Shown here one piece after another: positions 1 through 6,085 of a stretch of DNA of 11,007 nucleotides. The translations under genes and the position numbers were made by a program. Source of the DNA: Methanobacteriaceae archaeon (GTDB taxonomy: Archaea; Methanobacteriota; Methanobacteria; Methanobacteriales; Methanobacteriaceae); the NCBI GenBank assembly GCA_011620845.1, contig WOYJ01000191.1:1-11007 (forward strand), written 5' to 3'. The notes under the pieces are model-generated. The model saw nothing but the letters and a program-made list of their open reading frames with translations. It was not told the DNA's origin and ran no database searches. The stretch's first letter is position 1. Each line of letters opens with the position of its first letter.

Positions 1-100
1 CGTTATAAAGAGTTCTTACCATTATATTCTTATAAAATAAGCGGATTTTTAGTTTAGATAGAGTATTGTGAGCGGAAAATTTAGGCTCAAAAAAATTTTA

Positions 101-124
101 GAAGATTCTTCAAGAATTTAAATA
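101..124 (+). promoter_or_regulatory. Promoter of the rpl21e-rpoF operon (TATA box with adjoining palindromes)
   Basis: TTTAAATA at 117-124 matches the archaeal TATA-box consensus exactly and is preceded by the purine-rich, BRE-like AAGAA at 112-116. Placing the TSS about 26 nt downstream of the box centre puts it near 147, giving a leader of about 37 nt that carries the GGAGG of rpl21e. Two overlapping dyads abut the box: GAAGA-T-TCTTC (101-111) and TTCTT-C-AAGAA (106-116). They could be an operator covering the BRE, but this is inference. I see no gene in positions 1-100, which are simply AT-rich. Confidence 0.7.
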
Positions 125-183
125 ATCCTCAAAGAGGAGTGGCCTTAATTAGAAAATTTTATGGTTCAAATGGAGGTTTACCA

Positions 184-474
184 ATGAGAAGATCAAGAGG
201 TTCTCGAAGTAAAACACGTTATAAACTTAAAACAACTACTAGAGTGGGACGTACCAATCCCATAACTAAAAAAATGCAGACATTCAAAGAAAACGATTTA
301 GTGCATATCATAATAGATCCCAGTGTACATAAGGGACAACCCCACCCCCGATTCCATGGGAAGACAGGGAAAATATCCGAAAAACGTGGTCGAGCATATA
401 TAGTGGAAATAAACGATGGAAACAAACCAAAACAGTTGATTATAAGACCAGAACATCTTAAAATGCAAGAGTGA
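184..474 (+). CDS. rpl21e: 50S ribosomal protein L21e
   Basis: This is a 96-residue protein of the archaeal/eukaryal large-subunit family L21e (eL21). It starts MRRSRGSRSKTRYKL, with the basic N-terminus typical of the family, and contains the family signature VHKGQPHPRFHGKTG followed by a small beta-barrel ending in an IIRPEHL tail. Its length matches archaeal L21e. I chose ATG 184 because GGAGG at 172-176 lies 7 nt upstream. A longer frame opening with GTG at 139 would start upstream of the predicted TSS (about 147) and add 15 residues that are not part of the family. It is the first gene of the plus-strand operon and rpoF follows 4 nt after its stop, an arrangement known from other archaea. 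Confidence 0.95.
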   Translation: MRRSRGSRSKTRYKLKTTTRVGRTNPITKKMQTFKENDLVHIIIDPSVHKGQPHPRFHGKTGKISEKRGRAYIVEINDGNKPKQLIIRPEHLKMQE

Positions 475-478
475 TCCA

Positions 479-817
479 ATGATTGGAAAGAAAATTATTG
501 AAACTGATCCCATCACCATTGCTGAAGTTAAAGAGATGTTAGAGGAACGCTCAAAGACCCTTGAACTCAACTATGAGCAAAACCTTGCTCTGGACCATGT
601 AACCAAATTTGTAAAGACCGATGCAGAAACTGTTGCTAAACTGGTCAAGGAAATGGAAGAAATCATCAAAAAAAGCCAGGCAGTTAAACTGGCAGATATA
701 ATGCCCAAAGATCTGGCCGATATGAGGTTGATGTTTGCAAAGGAAAGAGGATCACACAAGAAAGAGGAAATGGAAACATTACTCGAGATAATTAACAAAT
801 ATCGTGAAGAAGAATAA
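479..817 (+). CDS. rpoF: DNA-directed RNA polymerase subunit F (Rpb4-like)
   Basis: This 112-residue acidic helical protein is the archaeal counterpart of Rpb4. With RpoE (Rpb7) it forms the stalk of RNA polymerase, which works in promoter opening and transcript handling. The pattern fits the family: an N-terminal tip (IIETDPITIAEVKEML) that pairs with Rpb7, then helices with an HRDC-like C-terminal part (residues about 45-110, including VKLADIMPKDLADMRLMFAKER). The start ATG lies 4 nt after the L21e stop, and the end of rpl21e carries GAGTGATCC, which is complementary to the 16S rRNA 3' end, so translation is probably coupled. No large insertion or loss is visible. Confidence 0.93.
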   Translation: MIGKKIIETDPITIAEVKEMLEERSKTLELNYEQNLALDHVTKFVKTDAETVAKLVKEMEEIIKKSQAVKLADIMPKDLADMRLMFAKERGSHKKEEMETLLEIINKYREEE

Positions 818-832
818 ATTAACTAATGAACT

Positions 833-849
833 ACCCAATATTTTTGGGT
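833..849 (+). repeat. Small intergenic stem-loop after rpoF
   Basis: ACCCAA (833-838) and TTGGGT (844-849) form a perfect 6-bp stem with a 5-nt T-rich loop. It sits in the 69-bp gap between rpoF and the DUF655 gene. It could be a processing site or weak attenuator. No long T-run follows, so it is not a clear terminator. Confidence 0.45.
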
Positions 850-886
850 TTAAAGTTTTACTAATTATAGAGTGCGGTGGTTGACT

Positions 887-1465
<579 letters not shown>

Positions 1466-1490
1466 ACCTTTAAGTTCTAATAAACTATCT

Positions 1491-1500
1491 ATTTTTTTAT
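1491..1500 (+). terminator. T-tract between the DUF655 gene and ksgA
   Basis: A run of seven T (1492-1498) lies 26 nt past the DUF655 stop and just ahead of the ksgA start. Archaeal intrinsic termination relies on such T-tracts, so part of the upstream transcripts may end here. Its position immediately before ATG 1504 also means ksgA lacks a Shine-Dalgarno. It could instead be part of a ksgA promoter. Confidence 0.3.
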
Positions 1501-1503
1501 TCT

Positions 1504-2331
1504 ATGTTAACTGACACCCTCCAGATCTTAAAGAAGTACAACATCAGATTGAACAAGAAAAAAGGACAGAATTACCTGGTAAACCGGAATATTGTCCTTA
1601 AAATTCTAGACCATGCCGAATTATCGTCTGATGACACCGTACTTGAAATAGGCTCGGGCATAGGGACTTTAACCATCCCCATGGCCAGTGAAGCTGGAAA
1701 GATCATCGCTGTTGAGCAGGACCAAAAAATCGCTGCTATTTTAAAGAAGAGACTGAAGGAATCTGGAATATCCAACGTGGAAATCCTGGTTGCAGATGCC
1801 ACTAAAATAGATTTCCCTGAATTTAACAAGGTGGTCTCTAACTTACCCTACCAGATCTCATCCCCCTTAACATTCAAGATACTCAAACACGACTTTGACT
1901 TTGCCATACTTATGTATCAACTGGAATTTGCAGGGAGGATGGTGGCCTGTCCTGGTGATTCGAATTATTCTAGATTATCCTTGATGACACACTACTGCGC
2001 CGATGTGGAAATGCTCTTTGAGGTCTCTCGGGAAGATTTCTATCCCCCACCTAAAATATCCTCGGCTGTCATCAAATTAAAGCCAGATAAAAAAGTGGAA
2101 GTAGATGAATTTTTAATCAAGGTTTCAAGGGCTCTATTCCAGCATAAAAGGAAGAAAACACGCAATGCACTCATTGATTCCTTCCATGAGATAGCAGATT
2201 TAGATAAGAAAACTAGAAAGGAAATAGTTCAGAAGCTGGATGATGAATTACTGGATAAAAGAGTGGTGAAACTGGATCCAGAGGAAGTACTGTATATTTC
2301 GGGTCAGTTAAAGGCTTTTCTGGAAATATAG
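1504..2331 (+). CDS. ksgA: 16S rRNA (adenine-N6,N6)-dimethyltransferase KsgA/Dim1
   Basis: This 275-residue SAM-dependent enzyme dimethylates the two adjacent adenines in the terminal helix of 16S rRNA, a late step of small-subunit maturation. Visible motifs are the N-terminal KKKGQNYLVNRNIV (about 18-31), SAM motif I EIGSGIGT (48-55), an acidic residue after strand beta2 (VEQD, 70-73), DAT after beta3 (98-100), and the catalytic motif NLPY (113-116). The C-terminal RNA-binding part includes FYPPPKISSAVIKL (179-192) and FQHKRKKTRNAL. The length is normal for archaeal members. No Shine-Dalgarno precedes ATG 1504; the 5' flank is an AT-rich stretch with a T-run, so the message may be leaderless or read through from the DUF655 gene. 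It is the last gene of the block before the accessory interval. Confidence 0.95.
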   Translation: MLTDTLQILKKYNIRLNKKKGQNYLVNRNIVLKILDHAELSSDDTVLEIGSGIGTLTIPMASEAGKIIAVEQDQKIAAILKKRLKESGISNVEILVADATKIDFPEFNKVVSNLPYQISSPLTFKILKHDFDFAILMYQLEFAGRMVACPGDSNYSRLSLMTHYCADVEMLFEVSREDFYPPPKISSAVIKLKPDKKVEVDEFLIKVSRALFQHKRKKTRNALIDSFHEIADLDKKTRKEIVQKLDDELLDKRVVKLDPEEVLYISGQLKAFLEI

Positions 2332-2391
2332 TTGATATTTCCCGGATTAAGATATTCACCTCGGATTAATATTCGACAAGGGTTTATTCTG
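2332..2391. other. Convergent intergenic spacer with a short direct repeat
   Basis: This 60-bp gap separates ksgA (+) from the convergent zinc-finger gene (-). CGGATTAA occurs at 2343-2350 and again at 2362-2369, each followed closely by ATATTC or TATTC. There is no convincing T-tract terminator for either strand. The repeat could be chance. Confidence 0.35.
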
Positions 2392-2823
2392 TCACATAAC
2401 CTTCACCCTCACAATAGGACAGGTTATATAACCCAAACCATTACATATGTGACATATCCTACCTGCTGTTGGCCCTCCCTGAACAATTCCAGCACCTTCA
2501 CAGCTTTCTCCACCAGTTACTGTATTATAGCAGGTGACAATACCTACTCCACCACATTCTGGACATTCCACCTTTTTTGGTGTAGAATTAGAATGAGGGA
2601 CCGACTGAATATCCCCCTGATTTTTTGGGATGGAATTAGAATCACCGCTACTATTATTCTGGATTGTCACTGTGTTGAAATTTAAGATCCCTGATAATCC
2701 CACTGCAGCAACAACAATCATTGCCAGGACAACTACAGAAATTAAAAATAAGTTTCTATTTTTACCAGGATTGCCCTTATATCCATCCGGGGATGTATTT
2801 TCATTATTATATAATTCCCGCAT
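2392..2823 (-). CDS. Membrane-anchored protein with DnaJ-type zinc-finger motifs, no J domain
   Basis: This is a 143-residue protein of unknown function. A polar N-terminus (1-22) leads into one transmembrane segment (about 24-46, LFLISVVVLAMIVVAAVGL) and a Ser/Asn-rich linker (50-82). The C-terminal cysteine module has a full CxxCxGxG repeat CPECGGVG (C87, C90), then C98, a half repeat CEGAG (C108), a second full repeat CHICNGLG (C124, C127) and C135. This resembles the DnaJ cysteine-rich zinc finger in a shortened, degenerate form. With no J domain it is not a co-chaperone in the usual sense. The module could bind zinc and proteins outside or inside the membrane; topology is unclear. The ATG has no strong Shine-Dalgarno. 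It lies antiparallel to its neighbours, inside an interval that separates ksgA from the Mtq2-like gene. Confidence 0.75.
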   Translation of the reverse strand: MRELYNNENTSPDGYKGNPGKNRNLFLISVVVLAMIVVAAVGLSGILNFNTVTIQNNSSGDSNSIPKNQGDIQSVPHSNSTPKKVECPECGGVGIVTCYNTVTGGESCEGAGIVQGGPTAGRICHICNGLGYITCPIVRVKVM

Positions 2824-2892
2824 TCTTTACAGTATTTTACATTTGGACTATTTTCAGTTCCACATTTATTGTACCTCAACTCAACACCCAAT

Positions 2893-2910
2893 ATAGTTAT
2901 TAATAACTAT
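2893..2910. promoter_or_regulatory. Perfect 18-bp palindrome, possible operator
   Basis: ATAGTTATTAATAACTAT is a perfect 18-bp inverted repeat with no spacer, in the AT-rich gap between the divergent zinc-finger gene (start 2823, -) and the CMD-family pseudogene (start 3016, +). It lies 70 bp from the former and 106 bp from the latter. Its size and symmetry fit a dimeric helix-turn-helix regulator site. The regulator is unknown. Confidence 0.45.
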
Positions 2911-3015
2911 TATAAGGTTGGATTCTTATACAATTATAATTTATCATGAAAAATCAAGGTGCTAAATTCTTACTATTAAAAAAATTATAATTACCAAAGA
3001 TTACATCTATTATTT

Positions 3016-3338
3016 ATGACCGTACTGAAACAAAATTCTTATGAACTATTCCAGGAAGAATTTCCAGAACTGGCAGCCTGTTTCAATGATCTGGTTGAAG
3101 TCCAAAAGTCACAGAAAGGCTTAGATTCTAAAATGAAGCAACTCTTAAATATGCCATTTTAACCGCACATCAAAACCTGGATGGTGTTAAGCTACATGCG
3201 TTTATGGCTAAAAATGAAGGTGCAACCCTTGACGAGATCACCGGTGCTGTTGTACTGAATCTGCACCATTCCGGTCTCACGTCAGTCTTAAAATGTTTAC
3301 CAGCTGCTATCGGCGGATTTAAAGGGAAATTAGATTAG
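3016..3338 (+). pseudogene. Carboxymuconolactone decarboxylase (AhpD-like) family gene, frameshifted
   Basis: Two adjacent frames join into one CMD-family protein of about 107 residues. The first frame (3016-3162) reads from MTVLKQNSYELF through ELAACFNDLVEVQ to KQLLN and then runs into TAA. The second frame, from about 3153, continues as AILTAHQNLDGVKLHA, then MAKNEGATLDEITGAVVLNL and SGLTSVLKCLPAAIGGF, ending TAG 3336-3338. The sequence AATATGCC reads correctly if one base (likely A) is restored after AATAT near 3152, so this is a single-base deletion. The usual AhpD CxxC is absent here (QNLDG in that place), so even the intact protein would not be a standard peroxidase partner. It heads a run with the next two small genes. 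A sequencing error is possible. No Shine-Dalgarno is visible; an AT-rich box at 2982-2989 lies about 30 nt upstream. Confidence 0.8.
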
Positions 3339-3366
3339 GGCTCGTTAAAAATTAAAACAGGATATT

Positions 3367-3660
3367 ATGAAAACAGACAGTTACAGCCGGAAAATCTCCA
3401 CTAAAGAAGCCCGGGAAGGATTTATATTCATTTTAAAAAAGAAATTAAACTTCTTTCCGGGATTGGGGATTAATTTTAAACTGATTGGTGATGACATTGA
3501 AAAACAAGTGGCAATAGAATCTTATCCCTGCACCTGTAGAGGTCCTGATCTTCCCCATGAGCATTATTTCATCAGCTGGGAAGGATTAAAAGTTGGAGAC
3601 CGGATTAAAATAGTTAAATCTAACCAGGAAGGTAAGTATCGGTTACAAAAAGAGGTATAA
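3367..3660 (+). CDS. Small protein with a Cys/His motif, unknown function
   Basis: I do not recognise this 97-residue protein. It is mixed alpha/beta and soluble, with no signal peptide or transmembrane segment. The N-terminal helix (STKEAREGFIFILKKKL) is followed by beta-like stretches, then the notable motif CTCRGPDLPHEHYFISW (about 55-71), in which two Cys and two His could bind a metal ion or iron-sulfur centre. It ends in a short strand-rich region, VGDRIKIVKS. A weak AGGA precedes ATG 3367. It follows the CMD pseudogene by 28 bp and precedes the next small gene by 10 bp, so the three probably were co-transcribed. Coding character is supported by the operon-like spacing and a normal amino-acid mix. 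Confidence 0.65.
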   Translation: MKTDSYSRKISTKEAREGFIFILKKKLNFFPGLGINFKLIGDDIEKQVAIESYPCTCRGPDLPHEHYFISWEGLKVGDRIKIVKSNQEGKYRLQKEV

Positions 3661-3670
3661 GGAAAATTAC

Positions 3671-4009
3671 ATGGCCACAATAAACGATTACACATCTGGT
3701 AAAGTCGTCCGAAATGTTAAATTAAGTGTATTTTTCCTTAAATTCGTGAAATTTCCCATTATAAGGGGGGAAAATTGCTTGAAAAAGACGAAAAGCTTTG
3801 AACCCCGGATTATCAATATGGACCAGGCTACTGATATAATTTTAAAGTCTGATAAATGTGCCGTGGGAGAACGTGTTTGCCGGGTGTTGAATGAAAATTC
3901 CGAGTTCACTGAATCTGTATTTTTAAACAGATTAGCTGAAGGTATGATAGATGCCCGGAAAGCAAAACCTGCAGAAAAAGAAGCAGCTATCAGTAAACAA
4001 GTATCCTAA
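3671..4009 (+). CDS. Small cysteine-containing protein, unknown function; start uncertain
   Basis: The reading frame gives 112 residues from ATG 3671 (AAGGA 7 nt upstream), but the first 36 residues look like translated AT-rich DNA. A TTG at 3779 with a G-rich AGGGGGG 8 nt upstream would give 76 residues starting just before KKTKSFEPRIINMDQA. The conserved-looking core is MDQATDIILKSDKCAVGERVCRVLNENSEF followed by TESVFLNRLAEGMIDARKAK, a helical segment with two cysteines spaced C-x6-C. It resembles the way some methanogen iron-sulfur proteins begin, but two cysteines are too few for a cluster on their own. I cannot assign a family. It sits 10 nt after the previous small gene and is likely in the same transcript. 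Confidence 0.6.
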   Translation: MATINDYTSGKVVRNVKLSVFFLKFVKFPIIRGENCLKKTKSFEPRIINMDQATDIILKSDKCAVGERVCRVLNENSEFTESVFLNRLAEGMIDARKAKPAEKEAAISKQVS

Positions 4010-4110
4010 AAATCCATTAATCCTATCAAAGGTTTCTGGTAAGTACTTAGAAATCTGCAGATCAACCCCCCCAATATTGTGTCTTTTACAGATTAGAACG
4101 ATGCCATATG

Positions 4111-4130
4111 AAATGTTTAAATGTTTAAAT
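4111..4130 (+). repeat. Short tandem repeat of AAATGTTT
   Basis: AAATGTTT occurs twice head to tail, followed by AAAT. It lies in the 184-bp gap before the Mtq2-like gene, 64 bp ahead of its start codon. It contains TTTAAAT, so it may hold a TATA element for that gene. Otherwise the gap shows nothing clear. Confidence 0.35.
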
Positions 4131-4193
4131 TAATCTATACTCTAAAAATTTCAATAAGACCTTGAATTTCCATAAAATGACTTAGGTGATAAG

Positions 4194-4787
4194 ATGCAGG
4201 AATACAAAGATATCAAGTACCAAACCCACCCGCAGGTTTACGAACCAGCGGAAGATACATTTTTATTAGCCGACAATCTGGAAGTAGAACGAATGTCCCG
4301 TGCACTTGAAATCGGGACAGGGACTGGGCTTATAGCTATCCTGGCCTCCAGGAAAGCACGGATGGTTATAGCCACCGATATCAACCCCCATGCACTGGAC
4401 TGCACCCTCAAGAATATCATCGCCAACAAGGCATACAACGTGGAATTAAGGAAGGGAGACCTGTTTGAACCAGTTAAAGATGAGAAATTTGACTTAATAT
4501 TATTTAACACACCCTACCTCCCCACATCTGAAGATGAGATAGTTAACGGCGAACTGGACGCTGCATGGAACGGTGGTCCCAACGGGAGGGAAGTGATAGA
4601 CAGATTCCTCGCTGAATTGAAGGACCATCTGAATCCCGGTGGGAAGGTGCAGCTGGTGCAGTCCACACTATCCGGTAACGAAGAGACCCTGGAAAAGCTG
4701 GAAGAACTCGGTTTCCAGGCTTCCATAACCGCCCGGGAGAATGGTTTTTTTGAGGAGATGGTGGTTATAACCGCTGTTTTAAGTTAA
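4194..4787 (+). CDS. HemK/Mtq2-family protein methyltransferase
   Basis: This 197-residue class I SAM-dependent methyltransferase resembles the short archaeal/eukaryal Mtq2 (HemK2) group. These enzymes, with a Trm112 partner, methylate the glutamine of the GGQ motif of release factor aRF1. The hallmark N-terminus VYEPAEDTFLLAD (15-27) is present, as are SAM motif I EIGTGTG (39-45), D62 in TDINPHAL and GDLFEP (88-93). Also present is the late motif GGPNGREVIDRFL (127-139). The catalytic NPPY appears as NTPY (105-108). ATG 4194 is preceded at 3 nt by AGGTGAT, a perfect anti-16S match. In many archaea such a gene neighbours ksgA; here about 1.86 kb separates them. Confidence 0.88.
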   Translation: MQEYKDIKYQTHPQVYEPAEDTFLLADNLEVERMSRALEIGTGTGLIAILASRKARMVIATDINPHALDCTLKNIIANKAYNVELRKGDLFEPVKDEKFDLILFNTPYLPTSEDEIVNGELDAAWNGGPNGREVIDRFLAELKDHLNPGGKVQLVQSTLSGNEETLEKLEELGFQASITARENGFFEEMVVITAVLS

Positions 4788-4797
4788 ATTGACTCCA

Positions 4798-4812
4798 TTT
4801 TTATTTTAATTT
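4798..4812 (+). terminator. T-rich terminator after the Mtq2-like gene
   Basis: TTTTTATTTTAATTT begins 10 nt past the stop codon of the methyltransferase gene and matches the T-rich intrinsic terminators of archaea on the plus strand. It fills the 25-bp convergent gap to the Nramp gene. Confidence 0.55.
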
Positions 4813-6069
4813 CTATATCAAACTGGTTACCACCAGTGCTATGCTTAAACTCATCACTATTATTACGGTGGCCCAAGAAATTACGTTGAACAGCCGGGAA
4901 TTTACATGCTCACCCATGACCTTTTTGTCATTGATGATGAGTAGCATCAGTATCAGTAAAAATGGTAGCAGGATACCATTTGCAACCTGTGACAGGTATA
5001 AGATTGAGAGTAAGGGGATATCTGGTATCATTATAATTATGACCGCCAGTAGGATAAGTCCCAGATACAGTCCATGGAATACTGGTGCTTCTCTAAAACT
5101 CTTGGAAACTCCCGCCTCGAACCCGAGGCTTTCACATACATAGTAAGCCGTGGATAATGGCAGGATACTTGCGGCAAATAGAGATGCATTTAGAAATCCA
5201 AATGCAAATAACAGACTGGCGTACTGACCCGCGAAGGGAACCAGTGCCCGGGATATATCTGCAACATCGTTGACCTGGATGCCGTTGGCATTTATGGTGG
5301 CTGCACAGGCTATGACTATGAAAAATGCCACAATATTTACCACTATCGCCCCTAAAACAGCATCTGCCCTGGAGTACTTCAGGTTGTTTAGGGATACTCC
5401 TTTTTCAACTATGGTGGATTGCAGGTAGAACATCATCCAGGGGGCGATGGTCGTCCCTATCAGCCCTATTATCATGGTGATATAGGCTTCGTTGGGTATT
5501 ATTTGTGGTACGAATGTGTTGTGTATGGCCAGGCCCCAGTTGGGCTGTGAAAGAAATCCCGCCACGATATAGGATAAATAGACCAGTGATGCTGCTAAAA
5601 AGACTCTTTCCACTCTCTTATAGGTGCCCTTAACCACCAGGAGCCAGACTACCAGAGCAGCTACCGGCAGGGCAACGAAGTTGGGGACACCGAAAATTGC
5701 ACTGCTAACTGATATCCCGGAAAATTCTGCCAGGATGTTTCCCATGTTAGCGGCCAGTAAGGCCATGGCCATGAGGAAGGTTAACTTTATCCCTACCTTC
5801 TCCCGTATCAGATCTGCCAGCCCTTTGCCTGATACCACTCCCATCCGGACGCCCATCTCCTGGATGATTGCCAGGGCTATGATCATGGGGATGAAGAGCC
5901 AGAGCAGGTCGTATCCAAACTGGGAACCGGCCAGTGCATAGGTGGTTATGCCGCCCGCGTCGTTATCCACGTTGGCGGTAATGATTCCCGGGCCCATTAC
6001 AGAAATAAACACCACCAGGCTCAATATGAAAGGACTTCTAAATACCCTGGTGAAAATACGGATATCCAT
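4813..6069 (-). CDS. Nramp (SLC11)-superfamily divalent cation transporter, NRMT-like, probable Mg2+ substrate
   Basis: This 418-residue integral membrane protein has about 11 transmembrane segments. The Nramp framework is clear: GPGII (26-30) and AGSQFGYDLLW (47-57) in and after TM1, and GTTIAPWMMFYLQST (205-219) in TM6. Aligned on QFGY, the canonical DPGN metal motif is DAGG here (37-40): the aspartate is kept but the asparagine is lost. The canonical TM6 Met-Pro-His is Ala-Pro-Trp (209-211), so the soft-metal methionine is missing. Loss of that methionine is known from NRMT proteins, the Mg2+-transporting branch of the family. The start ATG has GGTGGT upstream and lies 16 nt after the stop of the MgtE-N/CBS gene, so the two are co-translated from one message. 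Substrate assignment is inference; Nramp membership is firm. Confidence 0.9.
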   Translation of the reverse strand: MDIRIFTRVFRSPFILSLVVFISVMGPGIITANVDNDAGGITTYALAGSQFGYDLLWLFIPMIIALAIIQEMGVRMGVVSGKGLADLIREKVGIKLTFLMAMALLAANMGNILAEFSGISVSSAIFGVPNFVALPVAALVVWLLVVKGTYKRVERVFLAASLVYLSYIVAGFLSQPNWGLAIHNTFVPQIIPNEAYITMIIGLIGTTIAPWMMFYLQSTIVEKGVSLNNLKYSRADAVLGAIVVNIVAFFIVIACAATINANGIQVNDVADISRALVPFAGQYASLLFAFGFLNASLFAASILPLSTAYYVCESLGFEAGVSKSFREAPVFHGLYLGLILLAVIIIMIPDIPLLSILYLSQVANGILLPFLLILMLLIINDKKVMGEHVNSRLFNVISWATVIIVMSLSIALVVTSLI

Positions 6070-6085
6070 TTAAAAACCACCATAA

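Noticed and set aside
1..100. Possible small RNA or tRNA before rpl21e
   Set aside because: No cloverleaf, box C/D or other RNA motif could be made out.
139..183. N-terminal extension of L21e from GTG 139
   Set aside because: It would begin before the predicted TSS, and the family starts at MRRSRG, where GGAGG is well placed.
2332..2896. Plus-strand open frames across the zinc-finger gene
   Set aside because: They are antisense to a minus-strand gene with clear TM and CxxCxGxG motifs, have no Shine-Dalgarno, and their residue make-up is not protein-like.
3951..4133. Plus-strand frame of 60 codons after the second small gene
   Set aside because: It overlaps that gene's 3' end in another frame and runs into intergenic AT-rich DNA with no start signal.
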